Shown: positions 43,296 through 52,045 of the stretch, piece by piece
Layout of the letters: every line of letters begins with the position of its first letter
Numbering within the stretch: position 1 is the first letter of the stretch
From: Bacteroidales bacterium
GTDB taxonomy: Bacteria > Bacteroidota > Bacteroidia > Bacteroidales > CG2-30-32-10
Direction of reading: 5' to 3'
Assembly: GCA_035353855.1 (NCBI GenBank)
Contig: DAOQAK010000007.1
Location: 1 to 64,000 of the forward strand
Length of the DNA stretch: 64,000 bases
Program-made: the position numbers and the translations under genes
Notes under the pieces: model-generated
Database searches by the model: none
Told to the model about the DNA's origin: nothing
Seen by the model: only the letters and a program-made list of their open reading frames with translations

Positions 43296-44420
43296 ATGGA
43301 AACACAACTCAACATTTCTCCTTTAAAAAACTGGATGCTTAGCGAGCAACAACCTCTTATCATTGCAGGCCCATGCAGTGCCGAAACGCAGGAACAGGTT
43401 ATAAAAACAGCACGTGAGCTTGCAGCACAAAACATTAAAGTGTTCCGTGCAGGAATATGGAAACCGCGCACACGTCCCGATAACTTTGAAGGAGTAGGCA
43501 CACAGGGGCTTGAATGGCTTCAACAGGTAAAAAGAGATACGGGAATGCTTACCTGTACCGAAGTGGTTAATGTTAAACATGTTTACGAAGCACTTAAATA
43601 TGGAATCGATATTTTGTGGATTGGGGCACGTACAACTGTTAACCCTTTTGTAGTCCAGGAAATTGCTGATGCTATAAAAGGTGTTGATATTCCTATATTA
43701 ATTAAAAATCCCATTAATACGGATTTAAATCTTTGGCTTGGAGCAATCGAACGTTTCAACAAAACCGGAATAACTAAGATTGGTGCTGTTCACAGGGGTT
43801 TTACAAGTTATGAAAAAAGCATTTACAGAAATCCTCCTAAATGGAACCTGGTTATAGAATTAAAAAGAAAGATTCCCGATTTGCCCGTCATTTGCGACCC
43901 CAGTCATATGGGAGGGGAAAAATCATTGCTTCAGGAATTGATGCAGAAAGCCATCGACCTTAATTATGACGGACTGATGATTGAATCACATATTCATCCT
44001 GAAAATGCTTTAAGTGATTCGTCTCAGCAACTTACACCCGATGAATTGAATTATCTTTTACAAAAGATCATTCTTCGGTCAACAACTTCAGCAAACCCGG
44101 TATTCCTTGAAATACTTGAGGAACTTCGTATGCAGATTGATAAACTGGATAATGAATTAGTTGAAATTCTTGAAAGAAGAATGCATGTAGCCGACACAAT
44201 TGGCGAATACAAACGAAGAAACAACATTACCATTTTACAAAGCAAACGATGGGATGAAATTTTTAAAAAGCATATAGAATCAGGAATTCAAAAAGGGTTT
44301 AGTGCAGAATTTATGCAGAAACTTCTGAATGCTATTCACCAGGAATCAATTGATCATCAGGCACGGGTTATGAATTTTGTTCCTGCAACAGAAATATCAG
44401 AAGCCGTTTTTAAATGGTAA
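43296..44420 (+). CDS. Bifunctional DAHP synthase/chorismate mutase
   Basis: 374 residues. The N-terminal 265 or so form a type I-beta 3-deoxy-7-phosphoheptulonate synthase (AGPCSAETQEQVI, GIWKPRTRPDNFEG, WIGARTTVNPF, CDPSHMGGEKSLL), catalysing the first step of the shikimate pathway. The C-terminal 90 form an AroQ chorismate mutase (LRMQIDKLDNELVEILERRM and onward). In this order the mutase can act as a feedback sensor for the synthase. Placing entry and branch enzymes in one attenuated operon ties pathway flux to Phe/Tyr supply. Last gene of the operon; a weak AT-only hairpin lies near 44478-44497. Confidence 0.93.
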   Translation: METQLNISPLKNWMLSEQQPLIIAGPCSAETQEQVIKTARELAAQNIKVFRAGIWKPRTRPDNFEGVGTQGLEWLQQVKRDTGMLTCTEVVNVKHVYEALKYGIDILWIGARTTVNPFVVQEIADAIKGVDIPILIKNPINTDLNLWLGAIERFNKTGITKIGAVHRGFTSYEKSIYRNPPKWNLVIELKRKIPDLPVICDPSHMGGEKSLLQELMQKAIDLNYDGLMIESHIHPENALSDSSQQLTPDELNYLLQKIILRSTTSANPVFLEILEELRMQIDKLDNELVEILERRMHVADTIGEYKRRNNITILQSKRWDEIFKKHIESGIQKGFSAEFMQKLLNAIHQESIDHQARVMNFVPATEISEAVFKW

Positions 44421-44753
44421 TGTAACAGAAATGCCTTTTTCAAACAAAAAGTACAAGAAAAAAAATAAATAAATAAGAAAAAGTAATCTTACTTTTTAAA
44501 GACATTTTTTTTTGGATGGTCTACATTTTTTATAAAATTTTGAATATCCTTTTATCTGGTATTTGATAATTATCATATTCCTTCGTATATTTGATATTGA
44601 AATTTGACAGGCAGTCTAAGAGTAAATATTTAATTTATTTTTTCAATAATGCAGATATGGTCTGTTGTAAATTCGTTTTTCTATTTAAAATGTTTTTTGA
44701 AATTAATTTATTAACAAATTTATAATTAAAAATAAAAATAAAGGACAGGAATC
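44421..44753. other. Gap with promoter and long leader of the small unknown gene
   Basis: About 330 bp. AAAAAGTAA / TTACTTTTT around 44478-44497 may end the aromatic operon transcript. The promoter is at 44562-44593, leaving a leader of roughly 155 nt. A 21-codon ORF within the leader (44649 on) has no special composition and no terminator after it. Confidence 0.5.
44562..44593 (+). promoter_or_regulatory. Promoter of the 103-residue unknown protein
   Basis: TTTG (44562-44565), 20 nt, TATATTTG (44586-44593), a full consensus match. The predicted start near 44598 leaves about 155 nt of untranslated leader. Confidence 0.7.
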
Positions 44754-45065
44754 ATGATTGAAAAAGAAAAAATTATGAGCGTAGCAAAAAGCCTTATGCA
44801 ATTTGAAGGCTCTTTATTAGACACCAAATACGCTGAATCACATCACAAAGTAGCTATCAAATACAAAGAACATTTGATTGAAATAAGCGGTGATGATGAT
44901 AACAAATACATCAAATATGTGGATGAAAAAATTCCTATCAGTTCAAGCGAGTACAAACAACTTTACAGTTCTTTTTGCGAAGAACTTAATAAACGGAAAG
45001 CCAGAACTACAGAAAGATTTAACGAATTGGAAAAACTTGTTAAAAACGGAAAGGGTTCACATTAG
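44754..45065 (+). CDS. Small conserved-looking protein of unknown function
   Basis: 103 residues, soluble, charged (Lys/Glu-rich), with no signal peptide or membrane span. Two predicted helices flank a short beta-like part (HHKVAIKYKEHLIEISGD, then IKYVDEKIPISSSEYKQLYS). I do not recognise the family. It has its own consensus promoter, an unusually long leader and a strong terminator 22 bp after the stop, so it is a single-gene unit and likely real and well expressed. A downstream in-frame ATG at 44775 is an alternative start. Confidence 0.75.
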   Translation: MIEKEKIMSVAKSLMQFEGSLLDTKYAESHHKVAIKYKEHLIEISGDDDNKYIKYVDEKIPISSSEYKQLYSSFCEELNKRKARTTERFNELEKLVKNGKGSH

Positions 45066-45087
45066 ATATGCCAAATCTTTACACTTT

Positions 45088-45116
45088 AAAAGCCCTGTCT
45101 TTCAACAGGGCTTTTA
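45088..45116 (+). terminator. Rho-independent terminator
   Basis: AAAAGCCCTG (45088-45097), 8-nt loop, CAGGGCTTTT (45106-45115). It lies 22 bp after the stop of the small unknown gene. Confidence 0.9.
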
Positions 45117-45132
45117 TATTTAATGATATTTA

Positions 45133-45180
45133 TACTGAATCTTTACGAATTTGCAAAGTCAAAGTCGTTTAGATTCAGTA
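45133..45180. repeat. Hairpin repeat, copy 2
   Basis: TACTGAATCT (45133-45142) and AGATTCAGTA (45171-45180) pair perfectly, with TTACGA/TCGTTT extending the stem. It aligns without gaps to the inverse of the hairpin at 32241-32286, so both belong to one dispersed family. Confidence 0.65.
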
Positions 45181-45232
45181 ATACTGAGCGAATGAATTTG
45201 CATTATTTTGCAAATTCGTTCAGCCGAAGTAT
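45181..45232. repeat. Second palindrome abutting the hairpin repeat
   Basis: Outer ATACT (45181-45185) / AGTAT (45228-45232) and inner GAATTTGCA (45194-45202) / TGCAAATTC (45209-45217). CTGAGCGAAT can also pair with ATTCGTTCAG. It fills the gap between two convergent genes. Confidence 0.6.
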
Positions 45233-45244
45233 ACTTTTGATTTA

Positions 45245-46165
45245 TTAAAACTTCACCCCATCATCGTTCAACATGGAAAGATAATTCTTATAACGACCCG
45301 GATCAATATACCCTTCATCCAATGCTTTTTTAACCGCACAATCCGGTTCATGCACATGGGTACAATTATAAAACCTGCACTTGGGAAGTAGTTCGCGCAT
45401 TTCCGGAAAATAACCACCTAATTCCTCCGGGTTAACCCATATCATACCAAACTCTTTTATTCCCGGAGTATCAATTATAAATCCTCCAAACGACAATGGA
45501 AACATTTCAGTGAAAGTAGTCGTGTGTTTTCCTTTTTCGTGATAATCAGAAATCCTTCCTTCTTTCAAATTCAGTGAAGGTTCAATGACATTAACCAATG
45601 CAGATTTTCCAACACCCGAATGTCCAATTAGCAAACTGGTTTTATCTTTTAAAAGTGCCTTGAAATCTTCAGTATGAATGTTATCAATAACCGAAGTTAC
45701 CAGGCATTTATATCCTATATGCTTATATAATGTACATAAATAATCAACATCGTCTTTCATTACTTCATCATGCAAATCGCATTTATTAAAAACTATTGCA
45801 GCAGGGATATGATACAACTCGGTAACGGCAAGAAAGCGATCAATAAATCCTGTTGAAGTACGCGGATATGCAAGCGTAACAATACATACAGCCTGTTCAA
45901 TATTTGCAGCAATGACATGTTGCTGCTTTGAAAGTTTTGTAGATTTACGAATAATATAATTTTTTCTATCTTCCAGGAAATGAATCAACCCCATTTTCTG
46001 TTCTTCAATATAATCAAACTGAACATTATCGCCAACAGAAAGTGGGTTGGTGCTGCGAATACCTTTTATCCTGAAACTTCCTTTCAGTTTGCATTCGTAA
46101 CGCTTACCATCACCGGTCATTACAACATATATGCTGCCTGTTGTTTTTGTTACTATTCCGTTCAT
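45245..46165 (-). CDS. rsgA: Ribosome small-subunit-dependent GTPase A
   Basis: 306-residue circularly permuted GTPase that checks 30S maturation. An OB-fold (KRYECKLKGSFRIKGIRSTNPLSVGD) is followed by G4 IVFNKCDLHDE, the P-loop LLIGHSGVGKSALVN and G3 FIIDTPGIKEFGM, in permuted order. The zinc site is CRFYNCTHVHEPDCAV. The start at 46165 is chosen because its ATG overlaps the dprA stop as ATGA, typical of coupled genes; an ATG ten codons upstream would run back into dprA. Confidence 0.95.
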   Translation of the reverse strand: MNGIVTKTTGSIYVVMTGDGKRYECKLKGSFRIKGIRSTNPLSVGDNVQFDYIEEQKMGLIHFLEDRKNYIIRKSTKLSKQQHVIAANIEQAVCIVTLAYPRTSTGFIDRFLAVTELYHIPAAIVFNKCDLHDEVMKDDVDYLCTLYKHIGYKCLVTSVIDNIHTEDFKALLKDKTSLLIGHSGVGKSALVNVIEPSLNLKEGRISDYHEKGKHTTTFTEMFPLSFGGFIIDTPGIKEFGMIWVNPEELGGYFPEMRELLPKCRFYNCTHVHEPDCAVKKALDEGYIDPGRYKNYLSMLNDDGVKF

Positions 46166-47265
46166 GCCAGTTGATATATTTTTCCGGGAAGGCAACGTAT
46201 GACTCCCATGAACTCCAGGTTTAACAATACTGCCGCAGTTTTACTTGCAGGAAGATTTAATTTTAAACTAAGCATGTCTACAGAAACCGATTCCGAAGTA
46301 TTTAAAAAATCGACAATCAATTTTTCTTCATTTGAAAGTTCAACAAACAATTGCTTCTGAATATTCTGATTTTTCTTTTCTTTCTTTTCTTCCCATCCCA
46401 TAATATAAACCAGGTCTTTTGCTGATTGTATCAGAGCAGCTCTATTGGTTTTAATAAAGTTATTGCATCCTTCGGAATATTGGTCGCCTACCCTGCCCGG
46501 GAAAGCGAACACATCACGGTTATAACTATTAGCAATATCGGCGGTAATAAGCGCCCCGCCTTCTTTTGCTGCCTCAACTATAATTACTGCATCACTTAAC
46601 CCTGCAACAATACGATTACGTTTAGGAAAATTCTCAGGAATGAATTTTGAATCGCTGGAAAAATCAGTTAACAGCCCACCATTCTTCATCATCTTTTCGG
46701 CAGTAGCTTTATGGGTTTGCGGATAAAGCATATTCAATCCATGACCAAGAACACCCACTGTAGGAAGCCCCATTTCCAAAGCGGCACGATGAGCGTGAAT
46801 ATCTATGCCATACGCAAGCCCGCTTACAACCATCACATTTAATGATGCCAATCCTTCCACTAAGCTATGGCATATTTTTTTCCCGTATTCGGTTGCTTTG
46901 CGTGTACCTACAATTGCCACAATTCTTGGAATATTAAAATCAGCTTCTCCATTAAAATAAAGCATTACAGGACTGTCTTCACAATGTTTCAAACGTTCAG
47001 GATAACCTTCATCCAGATAGAATAATGGTTTGATATTATTTTTCTGAATATATTTAATTTCTTTTTCCGCTCTTGATAAAACATCATTTCTTGCTATGGT
47101 TTCAGCCAATGTTTGCCCAATCCCGGGAACTTTCATCAGTCCTTTTAACTTTTCCCTGAATACCGCTTCAACACCTCCGCAATAAGCAACCAATTTTTTT
47201 GCAGTAATGTCGCCAATGCCCGGTATCATTGTGATTCCTATCTTATATAACAGTTGTTGCTCCAT
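46162..47265 (-). CDS. dprA: DNA-processing protein DprA
   Basis: 367 residues. DprA loads RecA on incoming single-stranded DNA during natural transformation. An N-terminal HhH/SAM-like region (IGITMIPGIGDITAKKLVAYCGG) precedes the Rossmann core with IVAIVGTRKATEYGKK, VVSGLAYGIDIHAHRAAL and IVAGLSDAVIIVEAAKEGGALITA. A C-terminal winged-helix domain (DMLSLKLNLPASKTAAVLLNLEFMG) ends the protein. ATG 47265 is preferred to one 29 codons upstream whose leader has no family resemblance. It shares 4 bp with rsgA and is divergent from the LptF/G-like gene. Confidence 0.95.
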   Translation of the reverse strand: MEQQLLYKIGITMIPGIGDITAKKLVAYCGGVEAVFREKLKGLMKVPGIGQTLAETIARNDVLSRAEKEIKYIQKNNIKPLFYLDEGYPERLKHCEDSPVMLYFNGEADFNIPRIVAIVGTRKATEYGKKICHSLVEGLASLNVMVVSGLAYGIDIHAHRAALEMGLPTVGVLGHGLNMLYPQTHKATAEKMMKNGGLLTDFSSDSKFIPENFPKRNRIVAGLSDAVIIVEAAKEGGALITADIANSYNRDVFAFPGRVGDQYSEGCNNFIKTNRAALIQSAKDLVYIMGWEEKKEKKNQNIQKQLFVELSNEEKLIVDFLNTSESVSVDMLSLKLNLPASKTAAVLLNLEFMGVIRCLPGKIYQLA

Positions 47266-47358
47266 AATTTGTTCTGCTAAAATAATTATTTCTTTACAAA
47301 CTCGTTTCAAATTAATCCGCTTGTTTGCATTTGTTTTTATATTTTTGCTCAATTAATC

Positions 47359-48441
47359 ATGAATTTGAAAAAGCTCGACATATATATCATACGAAAATTC
47401 CTGGGCACCTTTTTTTATGCCATTTCATTGTTAATTATTATAATTATCATTTTTGACATTTCGGAAAAAATGGATGATTTTCTTCGAACGAATCCTTCGC
47501 TTTATAAAATTATCTTTAACTATTATTTAAATTTCATTCCATATTTTGTTAACATGTTTAGCCCGTTATTTACATTCATAGCTGTAATATACTTCACTTC
47601 CCGCCTGGCCGCGAATACTGAGATTGTTGCCATACTTAACAGTGGTATCAGCTTCCGCAGGCTACTTAGTCCGTACTTAATATCAGCTATTTTTATAGCC
47701 CTTTGTTCATTCGCTTTATCAAATTTCCTGATCCCTTATACAAATAAGAACATGATTGAATTTGAAATGATGTATATTAAAAACAAGCATTATTCACAGG
47801 AAACGAATATGCATATGCAGATCAACCCGGGTATTTTCGCATATGCAGAACATTATAACAGCGATGCCAATATTGCATATCATTTTTGTATTGAAAAAAT
47901 TAATGAAAAAGGATTATATTATAAACTTACAAGTGACAACGCTCAGTATGACACTACAGAAGGCACATGGCATATTCAGAATTATTACATCCGTACGATT
48001 GACGGCACTAAAGAAACAATAAAGAACGGAGCATCCATTGATACCACATTAAATTTGAAACCTTCTGATTTTATTGAAAACCTTCATGATATAGAAACCA
48101 TGAATCTCATGGAACTAAATTCGTTCATTGCTGATGAAGCATTAAAAGGTTCGGATCGTATAAATTATTATTTGGTAGAAAAACACAAACGTATTGCATT
48201 TCCTTTTGCTACAGTAGTTCTAACATTAATAGGTGTTTCATTATCGAGCCAGAAAAGACGTGGCGGCACAGGAATAAATTTAGGATTAGGATTAATACTA
48301 AGTTTTGCATTTATTCTTTTTATGCAAATCTCTACAACATTTGCCACTAACGGGAATTTACCTCCCCAAATTGCAGTATGGATACCAAATATTATTTTCG
48401 GGGCATTAGGAATATATTTGTTAAGAATGGCACCGAAATAA
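47359..48441 (+). CDS. LptF/LptG family permease
   Basis: 360-residue YjgP/YjgQ protein, the membrane half of the LPS transporter. Three N-terminal spans (with FLGTFFYAISLLIIIIIIFD first), a periplasmic beta-jellyroll region (about 130-250) and three C-terminal spans with RIAFPFATVVLTLIGVSLSS. It pairs with LptB ATPase and bridges to LptC/A. Whether it is LptF or LptG cannot be told from one copy. A TATTTTTG element (47340-47347) lies 11 bp upstream of the ATG. Its presence, with lpxK and a PagL-like gene in the window, confirms an LPS-bearing outer membrane. Confidence 0.88.
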   Translation: MNLKKLDIYIIRKFLGTFFYAISLLIIIIIIFDISEKMDDFLRTNPSLYKIIFNYYLNFIPYFVNMFSPLFTFIAVIYFTSRLAANTEIVAILNSGISFRRLLSPYLISAIFIALCSFALSNFLIPYTNKNMIEFEMMYIKNKHYSQETNMHMQINPGIFAYAEHYNSDANIAYHFCIEKINEKGLYYKLTSDNAQYDTTEGTWHIQNYYIRTIDGTKETIKNGASIDTTLNLKPSDFIENLHDIETMNLMELNSFIADEALKGSDRINYYLVEKHKRIAFPFATVVLTLIGVSLSSQKRRGGTGINLGLGLILSFAFILFMQISTTFATNGNLPPQIAVWIPNIIFGALGIYLLRMAPK

Positions 48442-48443
48442 AA

Positions 48444-49595
48444 TTATTCTAAAGTAAATTTTATTGGTAAAGTAAAAAATATTCTAACGGGGACACCATT
48501 TAGCTCTGCGGGTTTCCATTTGGGCATGGTTTTTATAACACGAACAGCTTCTGCACCACATCCTCCTTCAATATTTTTTAAAACATGAACATTTGTAATT
48601 TCCCCATCACTTTCAACTACATATGTAACTATTACAGTACCGGATATACCTTTTTCCTTTGCTTCCTGCGGATAACGAATATTTTCACCTAACCACTTAT
48701 ACATATTTTCTTCACCTCCAGGAAATTTTGGCATTTCTTCTACTATAGTTAAAATAGGTCCATTATACTTTTTTTCTTTTATTATCTTCTCAATATAAAG
48801 ATTTTCATTATCTGTTCCTAACTCAGTTGTATCAAGCAATAACTTATACTCACATGAATCATAAGAGAAATTTTTTGATATTACATTTATAATACGTCCC
48901 TTTTGAATTAGAGATGTATTATATTTTAAAATAGTATCATTATCTATCATTTTTATAAAAATATAATTTCTACTGTCATCACATTTTGATAATTCAATAG
49001 TATTTATCCTTGTAATACCATCTTTAAATAAATCAGGAATCATAATTGTTTTATATTTATAGCAATCTTTATGTAATAAAATCAAACTTCCATTTTCACC
49101 CATTTCCCATGCAATTTTCAGATTTTTGCAATATCCGCATGTATCATATTCATTAAGTTTAGTTAAGGCTAAATTATAATAAGCCTGTATATTTTTTGAT
49201 TCATTTAAAGATAGATTGAATAATGAATCTGCTTTATGAAAGTTTTTCAAATTAAAATATTTTACTCCTTCATTATTATATTTTGTACTCATATCACAAT
49301 AAAAAAAATATAATCTCTGTGCTTGAGTATCTCCAAGTTTTGAAGCTTTTTTTAAATAATTACAACAAGAAACTGTATCACCTAATTGAACTTTCACCAT
49401 TGCAAGATTATAATAAGCATCGATATAATTTGTATCATTTTTAACAGATAATAAAAAAAACGAATCTGCTTTGATATAATCTTTTTCATTAAAATACTTT
49501 ATACCCTTATCGAAATATTTTAAAGCTTTACTCGACTGAGAATACACAGAAAACTGAATTAGTATTGAAACAAAGAATAATATTGATTTTTTCAT
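48444..49595 (-). CDS. Exported TPR protein with TonB C-terminal domain
   Basis: 383 residues from the ATG giving MKKSILFFVSILIQFSVYS, a cleavable signal peptide. TPR-like repeats follow: KALKYFDKGIKYFNEKDYIKADSFF and a similar block about 80 residues on (NEGVKYFNLKNFHKADSLFN). The last 95 residues are a TonB C-terminal domain (RYPQEAKEKGISGTVIVTYV, then GCGAEAVRVIKTMPKWKPA). There is no proline-rich spacer or membrane anchor, so it is unlikely to be an energy transducer; it may bind TonB boxes or act as a periplasmic partner. Convergent with the LptF/G-like gene, 2 bp apart. Confidence 0.82.
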   Translation of the reverse strand: MKKSILFFVSILIQFSVYSQSSKALKYFDKGIKYFNEKDYIKADSFFLLSVKNDTNYIDAYYNLAMVKVQLGDTVSCCNYLKKASKLGDTQAQRLYFFYCDMSTKYNNEGVKYFNLKNFHKADSLFNLSLNESKNIQAYYNLALTKLNEYDTCGYCKNLKIAWEMGENGSLILLHKDCYKYKTIMIPDLFKDGITRINTIELSKCDDSRNYIFIKMIDNDTILKYNTSLIQKGRIINVISKNFSYDSCEYKLLLDTTELGTDNENLYIEKIIKEKKYNGPILTIVEEMPKFPGGEENMYKWLGENIRYPQEAKEKGISGTVIVTYVVESDGEITNVHVLKNIEGGCGAEAVRVIKTMPKWKPAELNGVPVRIFFTLPIKFTLE

Positions 49596-49708
49596 AAACA
49601 ACTTTTCTACAAATGAAAATAAAATCGTCCGAATATAAAAAGTTGTTTTTATATTCGGACAATTTTACTATTTAAATGGTAGGGTTGGATTTATTGTTGG
49701 TGAAATTT

Positions 49709-50887
49709 TTATTTTAAAACTTCTTCCATTTTTTCTTCTATCACTTTTTCATCATTGCCTTTTGCAATAATTTTTCCATCTTTATCAATCAGCACCATAA
49801 AAGGGATTTCTTGTATATTGTAAAGTTTCACAATAGGTGACGACCAATATTTTAAATCGCTTACCTGTGTCCATGTTAGTTTATCTTTTGCAATAGCTTT
49901 TGTCCATGCATCTTTTTCACGATCCAGCGAAACTCCAAGTATGGTAAAATCTTTTCCTTTATATTTTTTAAATAAGGCTACAAGTTTAGGATTGTTAGCG
50001 CGACATGGAGAACACCATGATGCCCAGAAATCAACAAGGACATATTTCCCTTTGAATGATGATAGCGAAACAGAAGTGCCTTCCGGTGTTTCCTGCGAAA
50101 ACTCAGGTGCTGTTTTACCAACAGCCACTTTTTTTTCAGCAAGTTCTGCTTCAACCTTTACACGCTTGATTTCTGATATACGTTTATGTAATTCATCAGT
50201 ATGCATATTCCCCGGATATGCTGTCATTAAGGATTTATCAAGATTTTCGTAATAAATAAAATCCGCCGAATCTTTTTCAAAAAAAAGTGATTCTCTTCCA
50301 AATTGTTCATAAATTGCAATAAGGGAAGCCAGCGAGTTGATGTTTTTATCAATAAATTTTTTATTAAAATTTTTTTCTTCATAGAAAATCATCCTGTATG
50401 CAGAATCTAACTTCTTCTTGGACTCAGCATAATCAGGCTTTCCAAGTGATTCCTTATAAATTAATCCCAAAGAATCAACTTTTGCTAAGTTTTCTTTTTT
50501 ATGTTTGTTCAATTCCCAAATCAATTCCGAACCTTTGGATCCGCTAACTTTATATGATTGCAATAGCTGTCTTGCATCACCAGTAATTTCAACTGTTTCA
50601 CCTTTATCAATCAGAAGCGTAATAAAATTATTTTTATTTAACATCAATACATAAAACCCGATTTCTTTAGGTTGCACATTGAAATAAAAATCCCCGTCTT
50701 CGCTTACTACAGCAGAGTCGACAGTATTCATTGTAGATACAGTTAGCTCTTTAAGATAAATGGAATCTTTTTTTGCATTGCTTAAATTCCCTTTAACCAC
50801 AAAACTTTTTTCATCAGCTTTATTGCCACCACAACCGGCAAAAATCAATACAACAATAACAGGAATCAGGTTCAGAATTTTTTTCAT
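49709..50887 (-). CDS. TlpA-like thiol-disulfide lipoprotein with DUF4369
   Basis: 392 residues. Lipoprotein signal with LIFAGCGG lipobox near residue 19. A DUF4369 beta-domain follows (SFVVKGNLSNAKKDSIYLKEL), then a helical linker and a C-terminal thioredoxin-fold domain, VGKTAPEFSQETPEGTSVSL, with active site WASWCSPCRANNP (C-S-P-C). It probably reduces or isomerises disulfides of envelope proteins at the periplasmic face. Such DUF4369-TlpA fusions are numerous in Bacteroidota. It stands as a single gene, 26 bp after the corA start region on the same strand. Confidence 0.88.
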   Translation of the reverse strand: MKKILNLIPVIVVLIFAGCGGNKADEKSFVVKGNLSNAKKDSIYLKELTVSTMNTVDSAVVSEDGDFYFNVQPKEIGFYVLMLNKNNFITLLIDKGETVEITGDARQLLQSYKVSGSKGSELIWELNKHKKENLAKVDSLGLIYKESLGKPDYAESKKKLDSAYRMIFYEEKNFNKKFIDKNINSLASLIAIYEQFGRESLFFEKDSADFIYYENLDKSLMTAYPGNMHTDELHKRISEIKRVKVEAELAEKKVAVGKTAPEFSQETPEGTSVSLSSFKGKYVLVDFWASWCSPCRANNPKLVALFKKYKGKDFTILGVSLDREKDAWTKAIAKDKLTWTQVSDLKYWSSPIVKLYNIQEIPFMVLIDKDGKIIAKGNDEKVIEEKMEEVLK

Positions 50888-50913
50888 ATCAATAAAATTA
50901 TTTATTAGTCATA

Positions 50914-52008
50914 TTAAAGCCATTTCTTCCTTTTAAAATAAATTATCATCATTCCTACACAAGCCAGGCACAACAACCAAAAGAAAGCATAGCCTGCTCC
51001 CCAACCCAGCTCAGGAATATTTTTGAAATTCATTCCATAAACTCCTGCAAAGAATGTTATCGGAATAAAAATGGTGGCAATTATTGTAAGAACTTTCATC
51101 ACGCTATTCATGCGGTTACTGATGTTCGATAAATATATATCCATCAAGCCTGCAAGAATATCGCGCTGTGTTTCTATCGAATCAATTATATGAATTGCAT
51201 GATCATAAATATTACTAAAGAAAATATATGAACCTTCGTGAATTATAGGATTTTCGCGGCGCTGCATCTTTCCTATCGCTTCACGCAAAGGAAAAACCGA
51301 CTTCATAAGAACTACTAATCCACGCCTTGTTTTCTGAATCTTTGCCAACGATTTTCCTGTTGTATCCAGCAAAACATCGTCTTCAAGTATTTCAATATTT
51401 TCTTCAATAACTTCTGTAATTTCAAAATAATTATCAACTGTTGCATCAATCAAAAGGTACATCAGGTAATCGGTGCCCTTGCCCAGCGCTTTGCTCACGC
51501 CACTTAACATTCGTTCTGTTATCGAATTGAAAAGTGTTGATTCGTTTTCCTGAAACGACAATACAAATTTTTCACCAAAAACAAAACTGATTTGCTCGTA
51601 TTTAATTTCTTCTTCTGCCTTATTATATTCAAGCCCTTTCATCGTGAAGAAAATATAATTATCAAATTCTTCAAATCGCGGGCGAAGCTCAGTGTTAGGG
51701 ATATCTTCAAGAACGAGAGGATGCAGGTTAAATATTTTTCCAATACCTTCAATAATATTTATGTTATGAATCCCATCAACATTTAACCAGACTTTTCCTT
51801 CTTTGCCAATAAAATTATTACACTCTTCTACCGATTTCAAAATATGCATTTCTGCAAATTCGTTAGTATAATAAATCAAAGTCAATTTTACATCGGATTT
51901 ATTTTCGGCGCCAACATGAACAATGCTTCCCGGCGGCATTCCTGCCTTCTGTGAAAATCTTATTTTTTGAATAGTTTTCCTTGTCGGTTTATGTTTTTTA
52001 TGTTTCAT
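50914..52008 (-). CDS. corA: CorA magnesium/cobalt transporter
   Basis: 364 residues. A large soluble N-terminal domain and long stalk helix precede two C-terminal spans; the signature YGMNFKNIPE follows the first span (ITFFAGVYGMNF), and the C-terminus is basic (YFKRKKWL). CorA forms a pentameric Mg2+ channel. The N-terminal 40 residues are basic and variable (KHKKHKPTRKTIQKIRFSQK). It lies 37 bp after the PNP gene. Confidence 0.95.
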   Translation of the reverse strand: MKHKKHKPTRKTIQKIRFSQKAGMPPGSIVHVGAENKSDVKLTLIYYTNEFAEMHILKSVEECNNFIGKEGKVWLNVDGIHNINIIEGIGKIFNLHPLVLEDIPNTELRPRFEEFDNYIFFTMKGLEYNKAEEEIKYEQISFVFGEKFVLSFQENESTLFNSITERMLSGVSKALGKGTDYLMYLLIDATVDNYFEITEVIEENIEILEDDVLLDTTGKSLAKIQKTRRGLVVLMKSVFPLREAIGKMQRRENPIIHEGSYIFFSNIYDHAIHIIDSIETQRDILAGLMDIYLSNISNRMNSVMKVLTIIATIFIPITFFAGVYGMNFKNIPELGWGAGYAFFWLLCLACVGMMIIYFKRKKWL

Positions 52009-52045
52009 TTTTCAGCCGTAAAAATTTCCAATGTTTCTATTGAGA

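Noticed and set aside
44649..44714. 21-codon ORF in the leader of the small unknown gene as a leader peptide
   Set aside because: There is no enrichment of one amino acid and no terminator or alternative pairing after it.
47266..47352. 29-codon N-terminal extension of DprA
   Set aside because: It is basic, resembles no family N-terminus and reaches into the divergent promoter region.
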